Assembly (NCBI GenBank): GCA_960531495.1 | Contig: OY482849.1 | Span: 2,055,479 to 2,119,478, forward strand | DNA from: Zeus faber | Lineage: Eukaryota > Chordata > Actinopteri > Zeiformes > Zeidae | Direction: 5' to 3' | DNA: 64,000 nucleotides | Shown: positions 20,091 through 31,230 of the stretch, piece by piece | How the letters are laid out: each line of letters opens with the position of its first letter | Numbering within the stretch: the first letter of the stretch is position 1 | Notes under the pieces: generated by a model | Database searches by the model: none | Told to the model about the DNA's origin: nothing | The model's input: the letters and a program-made list of their open reading frames with translations, nothing else | Translations under genes and position numbers: made by a program

Positions 20091-22579
20091 TAGCGCAGCA
20101 TAGACGGAATGAAGACGGACCTGGTGTGACGAATGGTTGATGGTGGTTGATGAATCTACAAAAGATTTCGCGACGGTGACTTGTTGCTTCTGGTGTGACC
20201 CAGGGGTAACCCCTACCATTCAACTCACTGAACAGCTTTATTTTTGCCTTTGCTGAAGTTTGTCTTAGTTTGTCTTAATTGGTATATAAAAAAACGTTCA
20301 TTATGAAGTCAAGCGAGCCAAATGAGATATCTAAAAATAAAAGTTAAAAAAAGTCCAATTATTTTTAAATATATGGATAAAAAAAAAAAAAAAAAAAAGT
20401 ACTGTTAAGTAACATTAAACTTATAGGATATCACTTACATGAAAGAAAAGTAATTGTAGTGAAGGTATTTCCCAGTTACCAAAAAAAGATACTCAATTAC
20501 TAATGCAAAATTTATTAAGAAAGTGTAGTGTAATTTCCCAGTTATTGTGAATTTAGACAATACTATATACTAGTGTAACTTTAAATAAGTACTGCACACA
20601 AATGTGCACATGTTTTTGAAAGGAAACTGAAGTATAGGACAGTTCTCTAATGAAAAACAATCACAACTGTGATTAAATCAGATTTTGAGATGGTAAGTGT
20701 TACTCCGCACCATCTGCTGGTTTTAAATCAGCACAAAGTGTGCAGGGAGGATGATTTCAAAGGGTTACATTTTCTTCAGGTATTTGCTCTATATTCCAAT
20801 GATGTCCAGCCAAAGGGTGCTTCCCAAGACCAATGGCTCCCATCTGCCTGGCAAACACCCACTGGCCTCCAAATCTCAAATCAAGACTATCCAGGGGTGA
20901 CAAGGTAAAGGAGAGGAAGCTTCTTCGGGTGGCAGTGGACTCGGATGAAGTCACCCATGAGTGAAAATAAAATGTCAGGGACCTACGATGCCAAACACTG
21001 AGTGACTCGTTCGACAAATGACTTTCCATTTCAACAATCGAAACAGGATCCTTGGAATTACTTAGAATTGTAGCCTAGAACTTGGCCATGGCAATAATCC
21101 ATTGACACAGTTTTAATGTTTTGAGTCACAAGGTCAGTTTGCATGTCCCTTTGTCGATTTGAATGAATCCCAAAACCTGTTACAGAAAGCAAAGAAACTG
21201 TAAAATAATTCACCTGCTTAGGCATTAGTGTGAGTGAGTTTGCAGAGCTATCTAAAGACATTTGCCAGGCGACAACAACAGCACTTTATCTCAATTCTGC
21301 TTCTTTTAAACAATGATTACATGGGCTTGCGTTGAGGAAAATGTTATTTACTTTCATTTTCTCTAAAGCACAGAGCATCCCCAAAATGCTACAGGCAGAG
21401 CCATATCCAAATGCTAGTCAGAAGCTAACCCCAAGCCATCTTAAACACATACACACACAAACAAGCATACTCTTCCACAGTGTGAGCGTTTTGATTAACA
21501 TTCTCATGAATGGTCGGAGTCGATTCTTTGTTTGACCAGTTAAGATCTTTGGGCAAGGCACGTTTACTTGTCTAACATATTTCATACAAAAGGGCAATTA
21601 AAAGCATACATACAAAAAAAATACAAATGCGTAGAGGTACATATATAAAAAGACAATAGAATTGCTGAAATAAATGGTCAAAGGTCAATTTAAAGCAGGC
21701 CAATTATTCACAATTATTCATTAACTCTTCCCAACTTTTGCTATTTTCTTTGACGAAAATACACTTGTGTAATGTGGAATAAGTACATATTAAAGGAGTA
21801 ATCAGTAAGAGTGGAGAATAAGGCAACAATTAGCAACAGAAAAATACCTTATGTAAGCCAGACACAAAATATGACAAAATTAAAGAAATACTTCAATCAC
21901 ACAAAATTATGCCAGCAGGTCATAGCAATTCACAATATAAATCACAAAGTCAATAATGGAATGGAATGGAAAGGGGTGTAATGTTAAATTGAACAAATAC
22001 AAAAATTTACAAATAAAAATCTCTTCAAGATGGATAACCATCCATGCTATCTCTCTCCTGTTATTTAACAAAATAACAGTAATATTTTATTCACTAAATC
22101 TTCATGTATTGAAACAAACAAATATCCCTCTTAGTTCAGCGGCTTTTTCTAAATATTGCGTTTCCCCACTTTCTCTTTGCCTAGTTGGTCAAACACTTTT
22201 TATATCAATGTTAATCTAAGGAGGCTTCCAAAACATATTATTAAAAATCTCATGATTCAACATGTTAGGCTGAATATCCAAAAGTAAATCCATTTGTAAA
22301 AACAAAAGAAAACTGAAAAAAATAGTGAGTTCCCATGCTCTACTCTTTAATTGTGAATTTGTTCTTTCCCGATTGGGTAGGAGCTTAACCGGCTGCAGCT
22401 TTACTGTCTAATTTTATTTTTACTGGCGGTGCTGAGATCTCCATTAAGACACAATGTCAAACATTTCCGGTTAGGACATTTTTTTCTCCTTTTTTATACC
22501 TTTCTGCACCTCACCCAATTAAAACGACACATCCTTATAGGATGTTTCATACGGTTTCATATTATATTATATTATAATA
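20091..22579. other. Unassigned AT-rich sequence
   Basis: Contains an A-run at 20379-20398. Open frames of 60-90 codons (20669-20908 plus, 20757-21029 minus) show no motif I can name. No RNA gene is recognised. Confidence 0.45.
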
Positions 22580-23054
22580 CACCAATTAGCCATAACATTT
22601 AAACACTGACAGGTGAATTGAATAATATTGTTCATCATGTTCCAATGGCATCTGTCAAGGGGTGGGATATATTAGGCAGCAAGTGAAGAAAATTCCATAG
22701 TTCATTCCATAGCTGATATTTGCCGTTTGCTTCAATGCGGTTATTAGTTCAAAACACAGGAGAACCTTATTTATAAGATTCTAGCAGGAGTGACAGTCGT
22801 TCAGGAGACATTAAATATTTGGTTGACTGAAATTGGTGAATGAATGTGTGAATACTGTTACGAAATCAATCTTCAGTTCATTTCAACTCTATCGGAAACA
22901 AACCTATGGATATCCAACTTTAGTCATCATCGAATCAAAACAATCAATGACTGTTCTCAACATTACCGCTTTAACTGTAGACTGTGTGTTGAACTTTGGC
23001 TTATTAGAGTATTGATTTTATAAGTGGTGGTTTTAATGTTATGGCTGATAGGTG
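22580..23054 (+). mobile_element. Tc1-like non-autonomous derivative
   Basis: The left end CACCAATTAGCCATAACATT (from 22580, after a TA) and the right end GGTTTTAATGTTATGGCTGA, continuing to TAGGTG at about 23054, are inverted repeats of the same Tc1-like family as 222-818. After the left repeat the family's untranslated lead is present to about 22690, including AAGGGGTGGGATATATTAGG. From about 22700 to 23020 the interior does not resemble transposase. This is a short derivative that would depend on transposase in trans. The right TA target base pair is altered. Confidence 0.75.
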
Positions 23055-23984
23055 GATATTATATTTTACCTGTTACAGACATACACAAAAATATAATTTT
23101 AATCACTCTTAATGTGACCATATATATTATTTTAAACATGTCAACATCTTTCAAGGTCGATGTATATCTGAATGGCCAGATTGCAAAAAATGGTTATTTC
23201 ATTGCACACAAGCACAAACCACAGTCCCTCCCACAAAAACGCGGCCCACATAAAAATACACACCATTTCACAGGTACTATACACCCATGCATCTTCACAA
23301 ATGCCTTTCACTTCCACAGTAACCCATGTTTCCCTGAGTATTTTAAGGAGGTCCGTTGCGATCATTTAGACGGAAGGATTTGCTCTGATTGCCTGTTGAT
23401 CTGCCCCATGGGTCTTTGGCACAAGATGGCTTTAGCACAGTGCCATGACCCAGATACCAGTCACACTAGGAAGCATCAGCCATCAACGTCTAGGATTTAG
23501 TGGAGGTAGAACTCTAGGATTTAAGCTGCAAAAGGTCTCCTAGTTTCCCCGATTTCCAAACAACAAACACAAAAAAACTCGTAATATTTATCCCTTCAAA
23601 CCCTTTTCTAACTTGATTGGCCAATCTCATTTCTTTTTTCAAATTTTTATTTTATTTTTATTTTTTAACTTTTTTCCAATTGTCAATCATTTGGAGAACA
23701 ATTTACCCTGTTTGGGTCTATAAACAACTGATCACTACTCGATGATGAGGAGATTCACCATGGTTGAGACAACTAAACATGGAACGAAACAATATTTACA
23801 CAAAAACATAAACATTGGACGACAACATGTATTGAAAAATCGAGTTAGTCAGGTCCAGGAAAACTGGAACTACAATTGGGCACAGGGCCTCTTCCTGTCA
23901 TTATTATGGCAGTAAATGAGGGAGGAAAGGAGAGGAATGCAACCAGGAGGCTGCTGAGGTGCATTCGAAGCAAGCATGGTGGTG
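23055..23984. other. Unassigned sequence
   Basis: A 158-codon plus-strand frame begins inside the transposon end (23024) and runs to 23500. It has a hydrophobic start and then a His/Lys-rich stretch, with no recognised domain. I regard it as chance. Nothing else is recognised. Confidence 0.45.
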
Positions 23985-24011
23985 TGTGCGTGTGTGTGTG
24001 ATGGGACCGGC

Positions 24012-24052
<41 letters not shown>
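23985..24052. repeat. (GT)n microsatellite
   Basis: GTGTGCGTGTGTGTG, a short break, then about 40 bp of GT. It adjoins the 3' end of L1-A. Confidence 0.95.
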
Positions 24053-24058
<6 letters not shown>

Positions 24059-24104
24059 AGTGTACAGGACTTATCCCAATTGGTTCTTGTGTATAAGGTC
24101 GGTA

Positions 24105-24387
24105 TTATGTCGTGGCGCCTCCAAGCAGCGGAAAGGGCTCTGAAGCCCCCCCCAAGCAACCCCCACGCCTGGCCCCGAGGAGCATAAACCAGTCCCAGGG
24201 AGCACGAGGAGACCCTACACCCCAGGGGCACACACATACAACCCACCCCCAAGTGCAGGCACAAGACGCAGCCGCAAACACAGACTGCAGGCCCAGATCC
24301 ATGCCCCGCACCGACAGACTGACAGCCCGCCCGAACCGCCCGCCCCATAGGCGAGAAATATTATTTTCTTGAAAATTGTTAAGGTAA
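24105..24387 (-). repeat. L1-A 3' UTR (GC-rich)
   Basis: GC-rich segment following the ORF2 end. A related piece is at 10545-10812. On the minus strand it is G/T-rich and not coding. Confidence 0.6.
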
Positions 24388-27147
24388 TCAAAATGGGTTG
24401 GTGGTGTTTAAATAGGGGGTCAACTGAGGAGAGGTCACGAGGAGACATATAGTTGGGGAGACAGGAATGCTGCGACTGAGGAGGGTTGATAGCTTCTTGG
24501 TGATCTTGGTCCAGAATACTAGGATAGGTTGGCAGAAACCAGAAGTTATGAAGTCATCTCTGGCATTAAGGGAACAGTGAGAGCAAACATCTTTATCCAC
24601 AAAACCCATTTTGAACTTTTTGTTTTCCGTGATATGAGCTCTGTGAAGAATCAAATATTGGATGAGTTGCATTTTGGAGTTGCGGGTAATAGAAAAGGTG
24701 TTGGCGAATAATCTTCCACAGGTTGATATCAGTGGAAACAGTAAGTTCTGTTTCCCATTCCATTGTAGGTAAAGATAAAGTATCATCTGTTTTTAATAAA
24801 ACTTTGTATATTCTGGAAAAGGGATCTCTTAAATGATCGATATGAGTTAGATGTACAATCATTGGAGGTGGTTGTAGGATATTGTTCATCAATTTGATTT
24901 AAATTTTTAGAAACTGCTGTAGTTGAAGGAATTGAAGGAAGCTGTGGCCACCGATATTGTACCTTTGAGTTAAGGTTCGGAAGAATATAAGCAAATTGTT
25001 TTCAAAAATGTGTTCCAGATGAGTAATTCCTTGTCTTTTCCAAGACCTGAAGATTATCGGTCTGTTTTTTACCAGAAAATCTGGGTTGTGCCAGATTGCC
25101 GTGAATTTGTTTGGAGATAGAGTGTGACCACTGAGTTTGAGGAATCTCCAGTCAGACAGAGTTGTTGCAATTAATGGGTTTTCAAAGCAATTATGTTCCT
25201 TATTGATTCAGTAAGGAATGGGAGATCAGATAATGATAACTCCTGACATTCTGTTTGTTCAATGTCTTGCCATCCATGGCCTATTTTTTGTTCTGGTTGT
25301 AACCATTTAATTATAAATTCAAGATGGTTTGCTATATAGTAGTATCTAAAGTTTGGGGCTGCTAGGCCTCCACAGTCTCTGTTTTTCTGTAGTGTTGCTC
25401 ATTTTGATTCTCAGGTTCAAGTATTTCCAATAACATTTATTGACTATTGAGTCTAGAGTATTAAACCAATGTATTGTTGGCTGCACTGGGGTCATTGAAA
25501 ATATATAGTTTATTTTTTGTTGTATATAGTAGTTACATTTTCACTGCTGCTATCCTACTGATTAGGAGATGAGTAGGTTGTTCCATCAAAATAGGTCTTC
25601 TTCAATTGATTTGAGCAATGGTGTAAAGTTAAGGGTAAACAAATCTGACAGATTGTTGGCGATATCAATACCATGGTATTTAATATTGCCCGTTCTGATT
25701 GTTAAGGGAAGTTTCTGGGTTACAGCATTGCAGCCCCCCCACTGAGTGGTAAGATTGTGGTTTTAGTCCAATTTATTGAATAGTCTGAGATAGCTGGGAA
25801 TGTAGATATAAGATTAAACACCTCGGGTAGGGATGATATTGGGTTCTGTACGCACAGCAAGATATTGTCTGCATACAAATTGATTTTGTGAACAGAGTTT
25901 CCTGTTTGTATGCCAACGATATTACTATTTTGACAGATGGCCACCGCGAGAGGTTCAATAAAGATGGCAAATAGTAAAGGGGAGAGCGGACATACTAGTC
26001 TTGTGCCGCGTTGTAGAGTTAAACGCTGTGAAGTGTAACCATTGGTGATAACAGAAGCAGATGGGGAGTTTCAGGACAGGATTCTGATCCATTGAATGAG
26101 TGACTCTCCAAAGCCAAATTTGTTGAGAATTGAAAATAGATATGTCCAATAAACTAAACAAGCAATAACAGTATTTGTGTTGTTCCTTTGAGATATGCTT
26201 GATAAGACTGAATAAACGACGCATATTGCTGGATGAGTCTCGCCTTTCACAAAGCCTGTTTGGTCTGGGTGAATTACAAATGGAATTGCGTTTTCCATTC
26301 TGTTGGTTATTGTTTTACTAATAATCTTTAGATCACAATTAATAAGGCTTATGGGTCTATAACTGGAGGTGAGGGTTGGGTCCTTATTGGGTTTGAGCAA
26401 AACCAAAATGAGAGCGGTATTCATGTGCGGAGGAATGATGGGAGTTGACTCAATCTCTGTAACAATTCTGATGAATAATGGGGATATAAGTGTCCAGAAG
26501 TGTTTATAGATTTTAGAGATAATCTATAGTTTATAGATTTATATTGAATTCCACTGGGCAGCCATCTGATCCGGGTGATTTATTGTTGGGCATAGAGAAG
26601 AGAGCTTTCCCGAGTTCTTCTCGAGTAAGTGATTGATCTAATGTGGTAGCCTGCTCTGTGGAAAGTTTAGGGAGGTCAATATCATTAAGGAATGAGTGAA
26701 TGTTGATGTTAGATTCATTAAATGAGTGATATAGCTTGTTATTAAAGTCTCTAAATATGATATTGATGTCTTGCGGGGTGGCTATTATCCGACCCTGTGG
26801 ATCTTTGATGGCTATAATATGTGTTTTTTCTCTATCGTGTTTCAATTGATTGGTAAAAAATTTAACTGATTTTTCATTTAATTCAAAATATTTCACTCTT
26901 GTTTGTTGCATGAGGAATTGTGTCTTTTGATGGATGATATTATCAAGTTGAGATGTAATTGTCCGGATCTTATTTCAGATTTGCTCAGTGGGCGAGTGGG
27001 CTTGTTGGGAGTGCAATTCCTTTAGTTGTTGTTCGAGTTTATTTTGGCCTTCTTGTCTAACCCTTCATTTTTCTTGTGAGTGGAGAATGAAATAATAGTA
27101 CCTCTTAGAACTGCCTTTTCCCAGAGTAAGGATAGTGATATTTCTGG
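24388..27147 (-). pseudogene. L1-A ORF2: reverse transcriptase and C-terminal region
   Basis: In 5' to 3' order on the minus strand: 'SPEISLSLLWEKAVLRG' (around 27150-27090), 'FELNEKSVKFFTNQLK' with 'IIAIKDPQGRIIATPQ' (26900-26770), 'EELGKALFSMPNNKSPGSDG' (26620-26550), 'SYRPISLINCDLKIISK' and 'HPDQTGFVKGE' (26370-26250), the palm segment 'INLYADNILLCVQ' (about 25890-25850) and the C-terminal 'CSHCSLNARDD' with 'HRAHITENKKF' (24660-24540). The catalytic pair is altered: YADN replaces the F/YADD expected. Frames at 26911-26531, 26424-26071, 25944-25720 and 24786-24388 are mutually shifted, so the enzyme is inactive. Confidence 0.85.
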
Positions 27148-27151
27148 AGAG
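27148..27151. repeat. ERV target-site duplication, left (AGAG)
   Basis: AGAG directly precedes the 5' LTR. The same four bases follow the 3' LTR at 36907-36910. Confidence 0.8.
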
Positions 27152-27498
27152 TGTTGGATGTAGTATAGCGCACAAAATGGTGGCTGATAGAAATGACTGG
27201 GCATTTTACTTGAAATGGCGCCCAACATAAAAAATGTCTCTTTATGACATCCGTCATCCAAATAGCCTTTATGACGACTTCCCAAATAACCTTTATGACG
27301 ACTGGCCTAGGAGGAACTATATAGGAGAGTGTGACACTCTCTCTCTCTTGCTTGGTCGCTCTTGCTTTGGGCTTGTCTCCTGGTCTTTGTCATTATGGCA
27401 ATAAAGGATCCATTCTGCATCGCATCCGTCTCCATATTATTGAAGAATCTCCCGGCATCAACCAACCTGGGAGGGATCCAGTTTTCCTGTTCCCAACA
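27152..27498 (+). repeat. ERV 5' LTR
   Basis: 347 bp, TGTTGG...CCAACA. It includes the duplicated word CCTTTATGACGACT, a CTATATAGG TATA-like box at about 27317-27325, and a GCAATAAAGG poly(A) signal at about 27397. The CT run near 27340 differs in length from the 3' LTR. A viral promoter would reside here. Confidence 0.93.
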
Positions 27499-27502
27499 GT
27501 TT

Positions 27503-27520
27503 TGGGGGCTTGTCCGGGAT
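27503..27520 (+). other. ERV primer-binding site (tRNA-Pro type)
   Basis: TGGGGGCTTGTCCGGGAT, four bases after the LTR, matches the tRNA-Pro primer-site class at 17 of 18 positions as I recall it. Confidence 0.85.
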
Positions 27521-27597
27521 ATCGAGGAGATTTTTGAGATTGACGGACCGAAAGTTGCCCCGGACCTTTGCCTACGGATGACTCTGGTGGACCACAT

Positions 27598-27610
27598 CTA
27601 AAGGTAAGCA
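27598..27610 (+). promoter_or_regulatory. Candidate ERV major splice donor
   Basis: CTAAAG/GTAAGCAC is a near-consensus 5' splice site 80 bp after the primer site, where retroviruses place the donor used for subgenomic env RNA. Inference from position and consensus only. Confidence 0.5.
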
Positions 27611-27941
27611 CTGGCCTGTTACATCGAACCCGTGCAAATTGGACACTGTCAAATTTTGAGTCGGAAGTGAAAGGGGGTCCGGGAGAGAAAAATTAAAGCT
27701 AAGCAACGATTGAGATGGATGCAATGTATGCAATGTACGTTTTTATGCAATGCTGTGCGCTGGTTGTGAAACACACGGACATGTATTAAAACTATTTGTG
27801 GGACTGGGATAGAACCCCCAGTAGTCGGCCGCAGTTTTCTCTAGGAAGCTGTAGAAGCTTGCCGATTAGGTCCCAGAATAGGGCATTGCGTCCATACATG
27901 GTCTGTTGATCACGTGTAAGAATTTAGAAGTTTGTGGCGTA

Positions 27942-27975
27942 TCACCACATATGTACATACGTACATATGTGGTGA
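27942..27975 (+). repeat. ERV leader hairpin, 15-bp arms
   Basis: TCACCACATATGTAC, four-base loop ATAC, then the exact complement. It lies in the 1.5-kb untranslated leader, where dimerisation and packaging stem-loops occur in retroviruses. Confidence 0.8.
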
Positions 27976-28024
27976 AGTGGTAGCCGGCCTGTTCCCTCGT
28001 GCCTCTCTGGTAATACATGCATGT

Positions 28025-28230
28025 ATGAGCCTGTATACATGAGCCTTTTTATAGGACGTTTATAAATTTGCCCCCTAATCGATTGATAATAAATCTATGA
28101 GCCTTCCCCAGGACGTTTATCAGATTGCCCCATAGTCAACTGATAAAAATCTATGAGCCTTGCTCAGGACGTTTATAAATTTAATTGATAAGTATATGAG
28201 CCGTTGTACAGGACATTTATGAGAACATAT
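28025..28230 (+). repeat. ERV leader ~58-bp tandem repeat
   Basis: GAGCCTT...AGGACGTTTAT...ATTGCCCC...TGATAA...AATCTAT repeats with starts at 28041, 28099, 28155 and 28198, plus a partial start at 28027. Spacings are 58, 56 and 43 bp. Noncoding. Confidence 0.75.
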
Positions 28231-28441
28231 ATGGGAAACAAGGAACTGGGCCTTCTTGTCTGCGTTGCGGAGGATTGGGGGTCTCTTGTTTGCATGCGCG
28301 CCTGGGGGTAGCACGGACGTGTGGTTGGACTTAGCCTTTTTGTCCGCGTCGCAGAGAATTTGGTGTCTCGCAAACCCCGGCCGGGGAAAATGTTAAATAT
28401 TAAATAAAACAGGTAACAAGGTACTGTTAAATAAGCAACAA

Positions 28442-28820
28442 CAGCAGCTGGAAACAGCAATAAGCAGCTGGAAACAGCAAGGAGCAGCTGGAAACAGCAA
28501 TAGCAGCTGGAAACAGCAATAAGCAGCTGGAAACAGCAAGGAGCAGCTGGAAACAGCAATAAGCAGCTGGAAACAGCAAGCAGCAGCTGGTAACAGCAAT
28601 AGCAGCTGGAAACAGCAAGGAGCAGCTGGAAACAGCAAGGAGCAGCTGGAAACAGCAATAGCAGCTGGAAACAGCAAGGAGCAGCTGGAAACAGCAAGGA
28701 GCAGCTAGTAACAGCAATAGCAGCTGGTAACAGCAATAAGCAGCTGGAAACAGCAATAAGCAGCTGGAAACAGGAAGGAGCAGCTGGTACCAGCAATAAG
28801 CAGCTGGTAACAGCAATAAG
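28442..28820 (+). repeat. ERV leader VNTR, 19 x ~20 bp, CAGCTG-containing
   Basis: Nineteen head-to-tail units of AGCAGCTGGAAACAGCAA(T/G)(A/G), 19-20 bp each. All but one carry the palindrome CAGCTG (an E-box/AP4-type word). Minor variants (GGTAAC for GGAAAC, AAGG for AATA) cluster at the 3' side. Long Cys/Leu/Ala-rich minus-strand frames here are repeat artefacts. Confidence 0.95.
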
Positions 28821-28851
28821 AATTAAAATTTAGGTTAAAATTTTGGTTAAA

Positions 28852-28971
28852 GGACACCCCAGGTTTTCTGTGACGTGGATCGAGAGGTTGGTTTTGGCCG
28901 AGTGTCTGTGTGGCCTTTGCGTGTGTGTGAGTAGAGCACCCCTGGTTTTTCGGTGACGTGGACAGAGAGGT
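28852..28971 (+). repeat. Direct repeat just upstream of gag
   Basis: ACACCCCAGGTTTTCTGTGA, continuing CGTGGA..GAGAGGT (28852-28886), recurs as GCACCCCTGGTTTTTCGGTG, continuing ACGTGGA..GAGAGGT (about 28936-28971). The second copy ends 14 bp before the gag ATG. Confidence 0.8.
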
Positions 28972-28984
28972 AAAGGTTGACAAT

Positions 28985-31230
28985 ATGTCGACCGCAGGAT
29001 ATAAACTGATTAGTGTACAAGTGGAGCTGTTGTTGACAGCTCTAGAATGGGCCAAAAAGACGGAATGGGGTCCTAGGAAGGACATGAATGACGAGTTAAA
29101 TCTCGCATTGAGGCGCCAGGGAGTGAACCAAGATGAAGAATTGCCGTTCGGGCCAGTGTTGTGGAAGAGGGAAAAAGAGAAAACGGTAGAAGAAGCGGAG
29201 GAGGCCGCCAAGGGCAAGTTGTGGTTGTCACAAAAGAAGTTGCATAAGGTCAGAGACGAGAAAGAGGGACACAGATGCAAGTGCTTGTCGTGGGCCATGT
29301 TTTGGCAGGGGATAGCTCATCAGATGAAGAACAAACAGAGTAAAATGGAGGAAGAGGCCTCTTTGCAGCAGAAGGCCGAAGCGGCGCCGACCGCGCCTCC
29401 GTTGCCCAGTGCGATGTATCCAGTATTGGCAATAGACTCGGGCAGATTCCAAATAGAGGTAGAGAATTGGCCCGAAAGGGGGTCTGACGGGTGTGGGACA
29501 GGGACTCCGCCGATGAGGGCCGAGGACTGTCCACGGTGCAGGCCAAGGCCGGCAAACCAGCTGGGCCCTGAAATGGAGGTGCCGCCCGGGGAAGTTTTTC
29601 CCCAGGGGCCCCTGCCATGCACACTGACGTGGGAGCAAACGGCGTTGCACAGAATTAGGAACGAGACACAGGAACAACAACGGGAAGTTGGGGACCGCGA
29701 GGGGGCGTGTCGCAAATATCGCCCGATGGGAGGGTAAAAACAGGAGGCCGGCAAGTCAATGTAAGTCACTGTTCGAGGAGTTTTGACAGGCATTTATGAA
29801 GACACAAAGGACACTGACGACGGGTTACCGAGAAGGCAAAAAAAAAAAAAAGGGAGGGGCGAATGGAACCCACAGAGGGGTGGTGAAAGTGATGGGTGGC
29901 TCCTCCCAGGAGGGCAGTTCCGATGATGACACAGAAGACGAGGAAACTAAGGTGTTAAGGGAAATAGCGGACTTGGAAAAAAGATAGGGACATCGCACAA
30001 ACACATGCCCACCCCGCGCCCCAAAGATACTGATACTAACCGACGACAGGCCAGACTCACGGCTCGTACCCGACGTCAAGCCGGGGGATCGACCAGTCCG
30101 GCTCACACTCGCACCGGACTACCCTACGGGCCCGAAGGCCCACAGTCCCGCTTAATGTTACCCCTAATGCAGGAAAGTGGAGGTCCTCCAGTGTACCGAT
30201 CGTACGGGCTGAGTGACCTCCAGGCCCAAGCGGACAAATTACCACCTAACACGAGGGGGGCAGGGTGTGGTTGGAAAAATTAAGCGGCCTAACGGCAGGC
30301 CACACCCTAGCCCTGGGCGATTACCGCGGGGTGGCGTTGGTGTATGACTCCGGGGGAGGCGCGAGAGATCGAACACGACGCTAAAACCACACATGCGGCT
30401 GATCAGGAACCGTTACACATGATTGCCCTACCACTTAATGACGCCATACGTAAGCAGTTTCCCCCTACTGTGGCCCCCACCGTCTATAAGTTTCCCTGGA
30501 AGGAAGGACGGTCCCCCAGAGAGCACCTGACGCCATGTAAGTACGAATGGACTCGTTTGACCGGTAGTCACCCTGAAAAGGACCATAACTCGATCGAATG
30601 GTATCGGAGGGCGGTGTTAACACCAGTGCCATGATGGCCAATCCCGACATCCCGGGATGCCCCTCTACGACCTGGGAAAGACATTTTGTACACCACATGC
30701 AGCGAGCGCTCGACTCCAAGGAGGAGGAGGCCTCTGCGGTCAAGGACCTGCAGCTGCAACTACTAAAATTAGAACAAAACAATACCCGACGGGATGCGAC
30801 GGATAAAAAGAAGGCGGGGACCGCCAAGCAAATGCCCGCGCAGGCCGGCCCACCGGGTCCAGCCACTCCTGATTTGCACCTGATCCCACTATGGGAGGAA
30901 CAAGGCCCCTACCCTCCATGGCCTCAAAGGCATGGATGGGGCCAGGGGCGGGGCTATGGGGCTCGACCATGGGGACAGCAAGGTATGAAAGGGGGACCTC
31001 CGGGGCGTCCGATGCAAGACGGATGCTACGTGTGTGGAGAAAGAGGCCATTGGTCAAAGGAATGTCCATACCAAGGGCAGGAGCCCCAACACCCGCGAGG
31101 AATGCGTGGGTCCAGAGGACCTCACCGAGGGGGTCGAGTGGCCCCCAACCCACATCGGGCACCTGGCCCTGCAGCAGGAGCTTTCCCGCTACGGGATTAC
31201 GGATGGGAAGACCCTGAGAACCAGCAGTGA
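28985..31230 (+). pseudogene. gag: ERV gag (matrix, capsid, nucleocapsid), broken
   Basis: I choose the ATG at 28985 (MSTAGYKLISVQVELL) because it follows the leader repeats. The frame stays open to 29737 and is Lys/Glu-rich, with a proline-rich end, like a matrix region. Then come stops and frame changes (29796-29987 with an SSDDDTEDEE acidic patch, then 30005-30283 and 30344-30634 with capsid-like 'VYRSYGLSDLQ' and 'EHLTPCKYEWTRLT'). The last frame (30598-31230) has a charged helical stretch and one CCHC knuckle, CYVCGERGHWSKEC, at about 31024-31065, then an Arg/Gly tail. Gag would assemble the particle and bind genomic RNA. At least three disruptions inactivate it. Confidence 0.8.
31228..31230 (+). 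promoter_or_regulatory. In-frame UGA between gag and protease
   Basis: The nucleocapsid frame ends QQ-UGA, and the protease frame continues immediately in the same phase (HTPQRKPTAGG...). This matches the stop-codon-suppression layout of gamma-type retroviruses rather than a frameshift layout. Readthrough itself is inferred. Confidence 0.55.

Larger units (their letters stand above)
24053..27147 (-). mobile_element. L1-A: L1/Tx1-like LINE, 3' half
   Basis: This is the reverse-transcriptase half of a LINE on the minus strand. Its 5' half (ORF1, endonuclease) lies at 36911-38640, on the other side of the ERV. Reading from 27147 downward, the sequence gives the pre-RT linker, the RT core, the C-terminal Cys/His region and a GC-rich 3' UTR (24387-24105). 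The endpoints flanking the ERV carry AGAG on both sides, proving that the halves were once joined. Frames are interrupted throughout. Confidence 0.85.

Noticed and set aside
23024..23500. 158-codon plus-strand frame
   Set aside because: Starts inside a transposon inverted repeat, has no recognised domain and no promoter or splice context.
28173..28816. Cys/Leu/Ala-rich minus-strand frames of up to 207 codons
   Set aside because: Periodic readings of the 20-bp leader minisatellite; open in more than one frame and antisense to the ERV.
28442..28820. CRISPR array
   Set aside because: Units are contiguous with no unique spacers, and the array sits in an ERV leader.
28705..29793. Minus-strand frames of 124-197 codons opposite ERV gag
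   Set aside because: Antisense shadows of the Lys/Glu-rich gag frame with no domain of their own.
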